Origin: Micromonospora terminaliae
Lineage (GTDB): Bacteria; Actinomycetota; Actinomycetes; Mycobacteriales; Micromonosporaceae
Length of the DNA: 64,000 nucleotides
NCBI RefSeq assembly: GCF_009671205.1
Contig: NZ_CP045309.1
Location: forward strand, 1,364,001-1,428,000
Direction of reading: 5' to 3'
The first letter of the stretch is position 1. Every line of letters starts with the position of its first letter. Below the pieces are notes generated by a model. The model was not told where the DNA came from. It saw nothing but the letters and a program-made list of their open reading frames with translations, and ran no database searches. A program made the position numbers and the translations under genes. Below are positions 7,827 through 15,366 of the stretch, piece by piece.

Positions 7827-8714
7827 GTGACGACGGTGCCCGTCGAAGGAGGCCCGGCCAGCGGCCCGACCGTGCTGCGCATGCTGCTCGGGGCACAGTT
7901 GCGCCGGCTCCGGGAGAGCGCCGGGGTGAGCCGGGAGAGCGCCGGCTGGGAGATCCGCTCCTCCGAGTCGAAGATCAGCCGCATGGAGCTGGGCCGCGTC
8001 GGCTTCAAGGAGCGCGACGTCGCCGACCTGCTCACCCTCTACGGCGTGACCGCGCCCGACGAGCGGGCGGCGCTGCTCCGGCTCGCCCGGGACGCCAACA
8101 GCCCCGGCTGGTGGCAGCGCTACGGCGACGTGCTGCCCGCGTGGTTCCAGTCCTACCTGGGGCTGGAGGCCGCTGCGGCGCTGATCCGCACGTACGAGGT
8201 GCAGTTCGTTCCGGGCCTGCTCCAGACCTCGGCGTACGCCCGGGCCGTGGTCCTGCTCGGCCACCACGGCGCCCCGCCGGCGGAGATCGACCGGCGGGTG
8301 GGCCTGCGGATGGAACGCCAGGGGCTGCTGCGCCGCAGCGACCCGCCGCAGCTCTGGGCGGTGCTCGACGAGGCGGTGCTGCGGCGTCCGGTCGGTGGCC
8401 CCGCGGTGATGCGCGAGCAGGTGGACGCCCTCATCGAGGCGACCGCCGCGCCGCACGTCCGGCTCCAGATCGTCCCGTTCGACGCCGGCGGGCACGCCGC
8501 GGCCGGCGGCGCCTTCAGCCTCCTGCGCTTCGGCGACCAGGACCTGCCCGACATCGTCTACATCGAGCAGTTGACCAGCGCCGTCTACCTCGACAAGCGC
8601 GACGACCTCGACCACTACGCGAGCGCCATGGAGCGGCTCTGCGGCGAGGCCGCGCCGCCGGAGCGCACCGCCGAGCTGCTGGCGCGCATCCGCGACGAGC
8701 TCTACCCGGCCTGA
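7827..8714 (+). CDS. HTH (XRE) regulator with DUF5753 domain
   Basis: 295 residues. An N-terminal helix-turn-helix of the XRE type lies at about 20-75 (LRRLRESAGVSRESAGWEI, then SSESKISRMELGR). It is followed by DUF5753 at roughly 100-285 (FVPGLLQTSAYARAV). This is the WhiJ-like architecture. With the upstream DUF397 gene it forms a typical actinobacterial regulatory pair, probably controlling development or secondary metabolism. Start GTG 7827 was chosen for GAGGAC six bases upstream. An alternative start at 7767 would add residues outside the domain. Confidence 0.85.
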   Translation: MTTVPVEGGPASGPTVLRMLLGAQLRRLRESAGVSRESAGWEIRSSESKISRMELGRVGFKERDVADLLTLYGVTAPDERAALLRLARDANSPGWWQRYGDVLPAWFQSYLGLEAAAALIRTYEVQFVPGLLQTSAYARAVVLLGHHGAPPAEIDRRVGLRMERQGLLRRSDPPQLWAVLDEAVLRRPVGGPAVMREQVDALIEATAAPHVRLQIVPFDAGGHAAAGGAFSLLRFGDQDLPDIVYIEQLTSAVYLDKRDDLDHYASAMERLCGEAAPPERTAELLARIRDELYPA

Positions 8715-8729
8715 CGGCGCCGTTTCCCG

Positions 8730-8788
8730 TTGACGCCCGCCGCGCGGCGGAGTAGCTTCTGAATCGATACAGCACTGAATCGATCCAG
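8730..8788 (+). promoter_or_regulatory. sigma-70-type promoter with two tandem LacI operators
   Basis: TTGACG (8730-8735), 17 bases, then TAGCTT (8753-8758) form a good housekeeping promoter. Immediately downstream are two 14-bp sites 16 bp apart, at 8759-8772 and 8775-8788, both CTGAATCGATNCAG. Each is symmetric about ATCGAT (CTGNATCGATNCAG). They cover the expected transcription start and lie just before the LacI-family gene, so autorepression is likely. Confidence 0.75.
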
Positions 8789-8800
8789 AAGGGCAGACCG

Positions 8801-9847
8801 GTGAAGCCGACCCTGCAGGACGTCGCGAACGCGGTGGGCGTGTCCCGCAGCACCGTCTCCAACGCCTACAGCCGGCCGGACCAGCTCTCCGCCGCGCTGC
8901 GGGCGAAGATCCTCGACGCCGCGCGCCGCCTCGGCTACCCGGGCCCCGACCCGACCGCCCGGTCGCTGCGCCGCGGCTTCGTCGGCGCCATCGGCGTCCT
9001 GTTCACCTCCGAGCTGTCCTACGCCTTCACCGACCCGTTCGCGGTGCGCTTCCTCGCCGGCGTCGGCGAGGTGGCGCAGCGGCACGGCACCAGCCTGTTG
9101 CTGGTGCCGCTGCCCGGCGACCGCGACCGGGCCCGGGCCGCCGTCGACAACGCCGCGGTCGACGGCTTCTGCGTCTACTGCGTGGGCGACGAGGAGCACG
9201 TCCTCGGTGCGATCCGCGACCGGGGGCTGCCCCTCGTCACCACCGCCCCCGAGGCGGCCGCCCCCGCCGATCGCTTCGTCGGCATCGACGAACGGGCCGC
9301 CGCCCGATCCGTCGCCGCCCACGTCGCCGGCCTCGGGCACCGGCGGGTGGCCCTGCTCGGCGACACCGTGCTGCCCGAGGCGCCGCCCGGCCCGCTGCGG
9401 CTGGCCGGTCCCGGTGACGCCCCGCGCCCCACGACCCACGGCCGGCTCACCGGCTTCGCCGACGCCTTCGCCGCCGTCGGCGTCCCGTGGCCGGACCTCA
9501 CCGTGGTCAACGCCGCCGGCAACAGCCGGGCGGCCGCCGCCGCGGCGATCGCCCCGGTGTTGGCCGGCGACGACCCGCCCACGGCCGTGCTGGCCTGCTC
9601 CGACGTGCTGGCGCTCGGGGTGCTCGACGCGGCCGGCCCGCATTCGCGCGTCTCCGTCACCGGCTTCGACGATGTCGCCGAGGCCGCCGACGCGGGGCTG
9701 ACCACCGTCCGGCAGCCGGCCGAGGAGAAGGGCCGGCTCGCCGCCGCACTGCTGCTGGAGCCGCCAGCCGACCCGGCCGACGGCCGCCTCCTGCTCCCCA
9801 CCGACCTCGTCATCCGGACCTCGACCGGTCCCGTCCCCAGGAGTTGA
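8801..9847 (+). CDS. LacI-family transcriptional regulator
   Basis: 348 residues from GTG. An HTH lies at residues 4-23 (TLQDVANAVGVSRSTVSNAY), followed by the hinge helix and a periplasmic-binding-protein-like effector domain. The effector domain holds a conserved-looking C-terminal VSVTGFDDVAEAADAGLTTV. LacI proteins usually respond to sugars or nucleosides; the ligand is unknown. Two operators overlap its own promoter. A small downstream ORF with its own Shine-Dalgarno follows after two bases and looks translationally linked. No sugar transport or catabolic genes are adjacent. Confidence 0.9.
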   Translation: MKPTLQDVANAVGVSRSTVSNAYSRPDQLSAALRAKILDAARRLGYPGPDPTARSLRRGFVGAIGVLFTSELSYAFTDPFAVRFLAGVGEVAQRHGTSLLLVPLPGDRDRARAAVDNAAVDGFCVYCVGDEEHVLGAIRDRGLPLVTTAPEAAAPADRFVGIDERAAARSVAAHVAGLGHRRVALLGDTVLPEAPPGPLRLAGPGDAPRPTTHGRLTGFADAFAAVGVPWPDLTVVNAAGNSRAAAAAAIAPVLAGDDPPTAVLACSDVLALGVLDAAGPHSRVSVTGFDDVAEAADAGLTTVRQPAEEKGRLAAALLLEPPADPADGRLLLPTDLVIRTSTGPVPRS

Positions 9848-9849
9848 CC

Positions 9850-10053
9850 ATGGAACACTCCACCGGCTTCGTCCTCGCCGTCGACGCTGTGACGCGGCAC
9901 GTGAACTCGGCCCGCCCCGACGCCCCGGTACGCCCCGACCGGCCCCACGCACCCCGGCTGGCACCCACCCGGCTGGCCGCCGCGGCGGCCCTGCGCCGCC
10001 TCGCCGACCGGATGGAACCCCGCCCCGCCGCACGTCCCACCTGCCAGTCCTGA
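9850..10053 (+). CDS. small hypothetical protein, 67 aa
   Basis: Not recognised. The ATG lies two bases after the LacI-family stop, and AGGAG overlaps that stop codon, so translational coupling is likely. The product has a mixed N-terminus (MEHSTGFVLAVDAVTRHVNS), a Pro/Arg-rich middle and a predicted amphipathic helix near the end (LAAAAALRRLADRMEP). A perfect-stem terminator follows eight bases after the stop, supporting a LacI plus small-protein transcription unit. No transmembrane segment is seen. Confidence 0.6.
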   Translation: MEHSTGFVLAVDAVTRHVNSARPDAPVRPDRPHAPRLAPTRLAAAAALRRLADRMEPRPAARPTCQS

Positions 10054-10060
10054 CCCCCGG

Positions 10061-10082
10061 CCGGGTGGCCGGCGCCACCCGG
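10061..10082 (+). terminator. intrinsic terminator
   Basis: A perfect 9-bp stem (CCGGGTGGC and complement) with a CGGC loop lies just after the small ORF, closing the LacI operon. Confidence 0.6.
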
Positions 10083-10164
10083 ACCGGCCCGGAACCGCCC
10101 GATCGGCACCGAACCGGGCACCGGGTTGGTGGGCCGGCCCTCCGGCCAGGCAGACTGGACCACC

Positions 10165-11613
10165 ATGTCGCCGTTCACGCCGTCGCTGCGCCTGCACGAC
10201 CGGTACGTCCTGCGCGAGCGCATCGGGCTCGGCGGGATGTCCGAGGTGTGGCGCGCCGACGACGAGGTCCTGCACCGCCCCGTCGCGGTCAAGGCCCTCG
10301 CCACCCAGCTCGCCGCGGACCCGCAGCTGCGCGCCACCATCCAGCGCGAGGCCCGCGCCGCGGCGCGGCTCACCCACCCGCACGTGACCCAGGTGTACGA
10401 CTACGGCGAGGCCACCCTGCCCGACGCCTCGGTGGTGCCCTACCTGGTGATGGAGCTGGTCGAGGGGCAGACCCTCGCCGACCGGCTGAGCCGGGGGCCG
10501 CTCGCCTGGCCCGAGGCCGTCCGGCTCGCCGGCCAGGTCGCCGCCGCCCTGGCCGCCGCGCACCGCATCGGCGTGGTGCACCGGGACATCAAGCCCGGCA
10601 ACGTGATGCTCACCGAGACCGGCGCCAAGGTGCTCGACTTCGGCATCGCCACCCTGGCCGGCCCGCGGCACCCGCTCGCCGGGCAGACCGGCGAGCTGCT
10701 CATGGGCACCCCGGCGTACTTCGCGCCGGAACGGATGACCCCCGGCCCGGCGAATCCCGCCAGCGACGTGTACGCCCTCGGCGCCCTGCTCTACCGCACC
10801 CTCACCGGGCGCGCCCCGCTGCCCGTGCAGACCTGGGACGACGTGCTCGACGTCCAGGCCCGGCGGCCCCCGGTGCCGCCGCTGCGCGTCCCCGGCCTGC
10901 CCGCCGACGTCGCCGACCTCACCCTGGCCTGCCTGGCCGTGGACCCGGCCCGGCGCCCCACCGCCGCCCAGCTCGCCACCCGGCTCGGCGCCGGCCAGCC
11001 GGCCGACCCGCCCACCGCGATCCTGCCCACCGTGTCCCGGCCGGAACACCCGCCGACGCTGATCGAGCGGGCTCCCCGCCCCGTCCCGCCGCCGCCCGCG
11101 CGGCCGGCCGCCCGGTCGAACCGGCTCATCGGGGTGCTGGTCGCCGCCGGGGTGGTGCTGCTGCTCGCCCTCGTGGGCACGCTGCTGCTCGACCGCGACA
11201 ACGGCACACCGACGGGCGCCGGTCCGGTCACCGCCCTGTCCACCGGCCCGTCGACCGAGACCACGCCGGCCGAGGAGTCGTCGACGCCGTCCGAGCCGGC
11301 CACGTCCAGCCCCGCCGGCGCCCGGCCCGCACCGGTCACGCTGCGCCAGCTCGCCGCGCAGTTCGCCGACGTGGTCGACCAGGCAGTGGCGGACGGCCGG
11401 ATCGACCCGAAGACCGCGAACGACCTGCGGGAGAAGGCCGCCGAACTGGACCGCGGCAAGCCCAAGGACCGCGCGAAGCGGGTCGAGGACCTGCGCGAGC
11501 GGATCGACGGCCTGGCCGAGGACGGCAAGCTCGACGACGGCACGGCGGCCGCCCTCCAGGACCTGCTCGGCAGCTACGCGGGGCTGCGCGGCGGCGGCCT
11601 TGGCGAGGGCTGA
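10165..11613 (+). CDS. PknB-type membrane Ser/Thr protein kinase
   Basis: 482 residues. The kinase domain spans about 13-275, with glycine loop GLGGMSEVW, catalytic Lys43, HRDIKPGN (139-146), DFG (158-160) and GTPAYFAPERM. A Pro-rich juxtamembrane linker leads to one transmembrane helix (about 320-342). The extracellular Ser/Thr-rich stalk is followed by a helical tail with two related repeats (VADGRIDPKTANDL and AEDGKLDDGTAAAL). There are no PASTA domains, so the extracellular ligand is not peptidoglycan by the usual route. Start ATG 10165; a CAGACT -10-like hexamer lies eight bases upstream. Confidence 0.9.
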   Translation: MSPFTPSLRLHDRYVLRERIGLGGMSEVWRADDEVLHRPVAVKALATQLAADPQLRATIQREARAAARLTHPHVTQVYDYGEATLPDASVVPYLVMELVEGQTLADRLSRGPLAWPEAVRLAGQVAAALAAAHRIGVVHRDIKPGNVMLTETGAKVLDFGIATLAGPRHPLAGQTGELLMGTPAYFAPERMTPGPANPASDVYALGALLYRTLTGRAPLPVQTWDDVLDVQARRPPVPPLRVPGLPADVADLTLACLAVDPARRPTAAQLATRLGAGQPADPPTAILPTVSRPEHPPTLIERAPRPVPPPPARPAARSNRLIGVLVAAGVVLLLALVGTLLLDRDNGTPTGAGPVTALSTGPSTETTPAEESSTPSEPATSSPAGARPAPVTLRQLAAQFADVVDQAVADGRIDPKTANDLREKAAELDRGKPKDRAKRVEDLRERIDGLAEDGKLDDGTAAALQDLLGSYAGLRGGGLGEG

Positions 11614-11624
11614 GACCGCCCCGC

Positions 11625-12452
11625 TCAGGCGAGCCGCACCGGGTCCCCTGAGCGGACCAGGCCGGCGCGCACCACCTGCGCGTACGCGCCCATGCACGGC
11701 TGCGGCGCCAGCCCGTCCAACGGCACCACCCGATTGAGCCGGGCCGGGACGCGCAGCGCCTCCGGGTCGCGGGGGAGGGAGCCGTGCGCCAGGGTCGGCA
11801 CCGCGCAGCGGGGCGTCCGGGCCAGCACCCGCAGCACCAGGTCGTCGCCGATCCGCAGCTCCCGGCCCGGCCAGTCGTTCTCCTCGAACCCGGCGCCGGT
11901 GGTGTCCAGGACCAGGTTCGGCCGGTACCGCACCGGATCCACGGCGCCGGACGGCAGCTCGGCGCCGATCCGCCGCAGCGTCGCGGTGGTGAGCAGGTGC
12001 ACCGGGGCGAAGTCGACGAAGCCACCGGCCGGTGCCGCGCCCCCGAGCCGCCCCTCCTCGACCGGCACCGGCACGGCGACCCCCGCGGCGAGCACCTCCT
12101 CCGGACGGGACCGTTCGAGCACCGCGTCGGGCGGCGGGGTGCCGGTCAGCGTCACCGGCGCGCCGAGCACCTCGGAGAGCACGTCGTCCACGCCGTCGTC
12201 GCCGGCCGCGACGCTCCGACCGTCGGGCAGCGCGATCCGCACCGTGCCGTCGCCGCCGGTGGCCCGCAGCGTGGTCAGCGTCCGCCACCGGTACGGGTTC
12301 TTCGCGCTCGCCACCCGCCCGGTCTCCCGGTGCAGCAGGGCGAGCCGCCGATCCCCGGCCAGCCCGGCCGCGTCCACGGCCACCGCGTCGAGCTCCTCAC
12401 CCAGCAGCGACTTGACCGGGTAGCGGCGGATGCTGACGACACGCCCGATCAC
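11625..12452 (-). CDS. MOSC domain protein (YcbX-like)
   Basis: 275 residues. The N-terminal MOSC beta-barrel begins IRRYPVKSLLGEEL, the hallmark of MOSC_N. The C-terminal MOSC domain holds RYRPNLVLDTTG and RTPRCAVPTLAHG, the last containing the conserved Cys proposed to bind molybdenum cofactor sulfur. YcbX-type proteins carry Moco and reduce N-hydroxylated compounds. The GTG start overlaps the stop of the upstream phosphotransferase gene by four bases, so the two are translationally coupled. It converges with the kinase gene at an 11-base gap. Confidence 0.85.
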   Translation of the reverse strand: MIGRVVSIRRYPVKSLLGEELDAVAVDAAGLAGDRRLALLHRETGRVASAKNPYRWRTLTTLRATGGDGTVRIALPDGRSVAAGDDGVDDVLSEVLGAPVTLTGTPPPDAVLERSRPEEVLAAGVAVPVPVEEGRLGGAAPAGGFVDFAPVHLLTTATLRRIGAELPSGAVDPVRYRPNLVLDTTGAGFEENDWPGRELRIGDDLVLRVLARTPRCAVPTLAHGSLPRDPEALRVPARLNRVVPLDGLAPQPCMGAYAQVVRAGLVRSGDPVRLA

Positions 12453-13225
12453 CGGGCACCAGCCACCCGGGCCGTCGCCTCGACCAGGGCGGCCGCCTCG
12501 GGCAGCCGGGCCGCCTCGAGCGGTCCCAGTCCGGTCCGCCGGGCGACGGCCTCCGCCATCGGCGCCAGCGGCCCCGCCTCGGCCACGTATGCCGACAGCA
12601 CCTCGGCCGCCGCTGCCCGCAGCGGGACGGAACGGTCCACCGCGGTCTCGGCGATGATCAGCGCGGTCACCGCCCGGTCCAGCGCGGGTGACCCCTCGGT
12701 GGCGTTGGCCCAGTCGATGACGACCGGGCCGGCCGGCGTGAGGAGCACGTTCTGCGCGTGCAGGTCGAGGTGCAGGAGCCGGACCGCCGGATCGGCCGAG
12801 CGGGGGGCGGGCAGCGCGTGCAGCCGGGCGTGCAGGCCGGCCAGCACACTCGCCCCCGACCGCGGGGTGACCTCACCCGCGACGATCGCCTCCAGCAGGG
12901 TCCGGCCGTCCACCCGGTCGAGCACCAGGTCGGGACCGTCGGCGTGGTGCACCCGCGGCACCGGGTAGCCGGCGGCGTGCAGGTGGCGCATGACCTCGGC
13001 CTCGGCGCGCACGTCGCCACCGGACCGGTACCGGCGCAGCACCCGGCCGCCGTCGAGGGCGTACACGTCGGCGGTCCGGCCGGAAGCCAGGGGAGCGGCC
13101 GCCGGAACAGCCGCGCCCGGCTCCACGGAGCCGCCGTCGGCGGGCCGGACGGTGTCGTTGTCGGCGGGCCGGACGGTGTCGTTGTCGGCGGGCCGGACGG
13201 CGCCCCTGGCCGGAGAGGCCGCCAT
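12449..13225 (-). CDS. APH-family phosphotransferase with repeat N-terminus
   Basis: 258 residues. Brenner's motif HLDLHAQNVL followed by VIDWANA marks the aminoglycoside/choline-kinase phosphotransferase fold (catalytic Asp in HxDxxxxN, Mg-binding Asp in IDW). The substrate is unknown, and many such genes are not resistance genes. The first 30 residues contain a tandem octapeptide (VRPADNDT, repeated). ATG 13225 follows a strong GGAGG. An in-frame GTG at 13258 sits six bases from a TATGGT -10 hexamer and may be the transcription start or an alternative leaderless start. Confidence 0.8.
   Translation of the reverse strand: MAASPARGAVRPADNDTVRPADNDTVRPADGGSVEPGAAVPAAAPLASGRTADVYALDGGRVLRRYRSGGDVRAEAEVMRHLHAAGYPVPRVHHADGPDLVLDRVDGRTLLEAIVAGEVTPRSGASVLAGLHARLHALPAPRSADPAVRLLHLDLHAQNVLLTPAGPVVIDWANATEGSPALDRAVTALIIAETAVDRSVPLRAAAAEVLSAYVAEAGPLAPMAEAVARRTGLGPLEAARLPEAAALVEATARVAGAR
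13136..13200. repeat. 24-bp in-frame tandem repeat, about 2.7 copies
   Basis: Units at 13136-13159, 13160-13183 and a partial unit at 13184-13200 are identical over their shared length. They encode the octapeptide repeat at the N-terminus of the phosphotransferase. The 24-bp length keeps frame, so copy-number change would lengthen or shorten the tail without frameshift. Confidence 0.85.
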
Positions 13226-13264
13226 CGTCTCCTCCTTCTCGGGGCCGTCAGCCCTCACCGGCCC

Positions 13265-13270
13265 ACCATA
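13265..13270 (-). promoter_or_regulatory. -10 element for phosphotransferase/MOSC operon
   Basis: TATGGT on the minus strand lies six bases before the in-frame GTG at 13258. If transcription begins there, the ATG at 13225 would have a 33-base leader with GGAGG. Confidence 0.5.
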
Positions 13271-13490
13271 GGCGACCTGCTGGCCGTACCCAGGGTGGCC
13301 CGGGCAGCCGCCGGCCTCGCGCCCGCCCGGGGCCACCTGCGGCACCGACGGTACTTAATAGACGGTCGCCGTGGGGGTCACCGGGGCCGAGTGGGCCGCG
13401 AGCTGCCGGGACCTTCCCGACGCGCGTCGCGCAGCGGCGTAGCTGTCGCCGGCCCGCCCGGTTTTCGTGGTCGGCCGGCACGTCGCCCCG

Positions 13491-13496
13491 TAACGT
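13491..13496 (+). promoter_or_regulatory. -10 element of a leaderless promoter (DedA)
   Basis: TAACGT followed by exactly six bases and ATG. No Shine-Dalgarno is present, which supports a leaderless mRNA. Confidence 0.6.
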
Positions 13497-13502
13497 TGTC
13501 GG

Positions 13503-14255
13503 ATGATCGGAAACGCGCAACTCCTCGTCGGTCCCCGGGTGGCGGCCCCGCGCGCCGCGGAGCCGGCCGGCGAAGGACCCGTCGGCTGGGTCACCGGCCT
13601 GGTCGAACGGCTCGGCGGCCCGGGGGCCGGCCTCGCGGTGGCCCTGGAGAACCTCTTCCCGCCGATCCCCAGCGAGGTGATCCTGCCGCTGGCCGGGTTC
13701 ACCGCGAGCCAGGGGCGGATGAGCCTCGTCGGGGCGATCGCGTGGACGACGCTCGGGTCGGTGCTGGGCGCGCTGGCCCTCTACCAGATCGGCGCGGCCC
13801 TCGGCCGGGACCGGATGCGGGCCCTCGTGGGGCGGCTGCCGCTGGTCAAACTGGAGGACGTCGACCGTACCGAGGCCTGGTTCCTCCGGCACGGCGTGAA
13901 GGCGGTGTTCTTCGGCCGGATGATTCCGATCTTCCGCAGTCTCGTGTCCATCCCGGCCGGCGTGGAACGCATGCCCGTGCCGGTCTTCCTGCTCTTCACC
14001 TCGCTGGGCAGCCTCATCTGGAACAGCGCCTTCGTGCTCGCCGGCTACCTGCTCGGCGAGAACTGGCACGTCGTCGAGTCGTACGTCGGGACGCTGCAGA
14101 ACGTGGTCATCGCGGTCTGCGTGGGCGGCGTCGGCTGGTTCGTGGTCAGCCGGGTACGCCGGGCGCGCCGCCCCCGACCCGCCCGGGCCGAGCCGCCCCG
14201 CGGCACCCTGTACCGCGGCGGCTGGTGGACCCCGGAAGAGCCCGACGACCACTGA
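13503..14255 (+). CDS. DedA-family membrane protein
   Basis: 250 residues with four to five hydrophobic segments. ENLFPPIPSEVILPLAGF and FFGRMIPIFRSLVSIPAG are the two re-entrant/amphipathic motifs of the DedA (SNARE-associated, VTT) family. Members are proposed lipid flippases or proton-dependent transporters needed for envelope homeostasis. The C-terminus is a basic, Pro-rich cytoplasmic tail. It stands alone, divergent from the phosphotransferase operon, and is probably translated from a leaderless mRNA. The interval to the next gene (over 1 kb) holds the repeat array and promoters described separately. Confidence 0.9.
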   Translation: MIGNAQLLVGPRVAAPRAAEPAGEGPVGWVTGLVERLGGPGAGLAVALENLFPPIPSEVILPLAGFTASQGRMSLVGAIAWTTLGSVLGALALYQIGAALGRDRMRALVGRLPLVKLEDVDRTEAWFLRHGVKAVFFGRMIPIFRSLVSIPAGVERMPVPVFLLFTSLGSLIWNSAFVLAGYLLGENWHVVESYVGTLQNVVIAVCVGGVGWFVVSRVRRARRPRPARAEPPRGTLYRGGWWTPEEPDDH

Positions 14256-14531
14256 GGCCTCACCTGCCCGACCAAACGCCAGCTCGGCGTGCTGGCGGTG
14301 ATTCGACGCGCAGGTTCCCGCCACCTCGCCGATCTGGCGTCGATCACGCCCGCTCGCCCGGGCGCGGGTGGCACGGTCCGACGCCTGTCCTTGCTCTGCA
14401 GCCTCTTAGGCAGCACCGGAGGCTCCGGGGGGCTGCTTCCGTGGCTGCAGAGCAAGGGGGGTGTGGGCGGCGCCTGAGGGTCCGGGCGATCTGGCGCGTG
14501 TGTCCGCTTCGCGCCTGATGGCGGGCGCTGG

Positions 14532-14891
14532 GTGGAACGATATGGAGGCCTCCGGGCTCCGGAGACCTCCATACCGTTCCACCGACGGCCGTGAGGGATG
14601 GCTGTCGGCTAGCGGTGCGCCCCGCCTTGGGTTGGGTCGAACGCTAAACGTCTCCGGAGCCCGGATACATCCATGCCGTTCCACCGGCCGCCGTGAACGG
14701 GTGTCTGTCGGCTACCGGTGCGCCCCGCCTGGGGTTGAGTGGGACGTCATGGGTGTCTCCCCGGGCCGGGATACCGCCGTGGTGTTCCACTGACGGGTTG
14801 CGGGCGGGGAGGGTGTGTTTCGCGCTGTCTCGGCGGGTGAGTGGAACAGCATGGGTGTCTCCGCGTCCTGGATGCACCCATGCTGTTCCAC
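14532..14891. repeat. array of four palindromic elements, about 103-bp period
   Basis: Four elements of 49-52 bp start at 14532, 14636, 14739 and 14841. Each begins near GTGGAAC and ends near GTTCCAC. The fourth has a perfect 17-bp stem (GTGGAACAGCATGGGTG). The first pairs 16 of 17 and continues inward through CTCCGG-GCT-CCGGAG. The second and third are degenerate. Linkers of about 50 bp are also related (tgtccgcttcgcgcctg-like or tgtcggctaccggtgcgcc-like). Two more copies lie at 19704-19860, upstream of the paralogous gene. No coding sense. Confidence 0.85.
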
Positions 14892-14932
14892 TGACCCGGG
14901 GTTCGGGCGTCATGTGCATGCGGTTCTGGGGC

Positions 14933-14979
14933 GATCTTGGACAGTTGTTGTTCGCTGCGAACGGTAACTGTCCAAGATC
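14933..14979. repeat. long hairpin with perfect 14-bp arms
   Basis: GATCTTGGACAGTT (14933-14946) pairs with its exact complement at 14966-14979. The 19-base loop itself contains GTTCG-CTG-CGAAC. This block lies between the array and the duplicated promoter region and has no counterpart upstream of the second lysozyme-like gene, so it looks inserted or lost in one copy. Confidence 0.8.
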
Positions 14980-15058
14980 TGCAGCCGGGGCGACGATCGT
15001 TGCGCGGCTTGGGGTGAATGTCCGGATCGGGCGGTGATCGGCGGCATCCCGCGGCGGT

Positions 15059-15227
15059 GGAATGGCCGGCGGGCGGGGGTCGTTGTATCCGGGTGAACGA
15101 CCGAGGAGGGCGCCCCGCGAGCCGGGGTGGCCGGCCCCCGGGACCGCCCGAGATGGGTGCCGCCCCCGAGATCGGCCCCCGAGATGGGGCGCGGCGATCG
15201 CGGAATGATGGTGGGCCGCCGGTCGTT
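15059..15227 (+). promoter_or_regulatory. two tandem sigma-R/ECF-type promoters
   Basis: GGAAT, 18 bases, GTT occurs twice: 15059-15063 with 15082-15084, and 15202-15206 with 15225-15227. This equals the GGAAT-N18-GTT consensus known for Streptomyces sigma-R (thiol-oxidative stress) and close to mycobacterial SigH. Both are preserved in the second copy of the locus (19922-20062). The sigma factor assignment is inference. Confidence 0.65.
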
Positions 15228-15366
15228 GTGCATGGTCCCGGCGCGACGAAGAGGCTCAGCCCCGCGCGCTGGTGGATCCCCCAAGACTTTCTTTGAGCGC
15301 CTGACGTGGTGCTTGCGCACGGCCGACCCCCATCGGTGTGTGCGCCAACCCCCGAGGAGCTTTCTC
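15228..15366 (+). other. conserved 5' leader of lysozyme-like gene
   Basis: About 130 bases between the proximal promoter and ATG match the leader at 20063-20215. Long identical blocks include ATCCCCCAAGACTTTCTT, GAGCGCCTGACG and CCAACCCCCGAGGAGCTTTC. Conservation over untranslated sequence suggests a function (RNA structure or regulator binding) or recent duplication. It ends with the GAGGAGC ribosome binding site. I do not recognise a known riboswitch here. Confidence 0.5.

Noticed and set aside
12449..13225. Aminoglycoside resistance gene
   Set aside because: Only the generic phosphotransferase motifs are present; no features of known resistance subfamilies can be seen.
14532..14891. CRISPR array
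   Set aside because: Repeats are about 51 bp palindromes with related, not unique, 50-bp linkers and several degenerate copies; no cas genes are present.
14933..14979. LexA/SOS operator from GTTCG and CGAAC
   Set aside because: The order and spacing do not fit CGAAC-N4-GTTCG; the motifs form the loop of a longer hairpin.
15059..15366. c-di-AMP (ydaO) riboswitch upstream of the lysozyme-like gene
   Set aside because: The gene context suits it and GGGTGAA occurs at 15086, but the motif is not kept in the second copy and the other conserved ydaO segments are missing.
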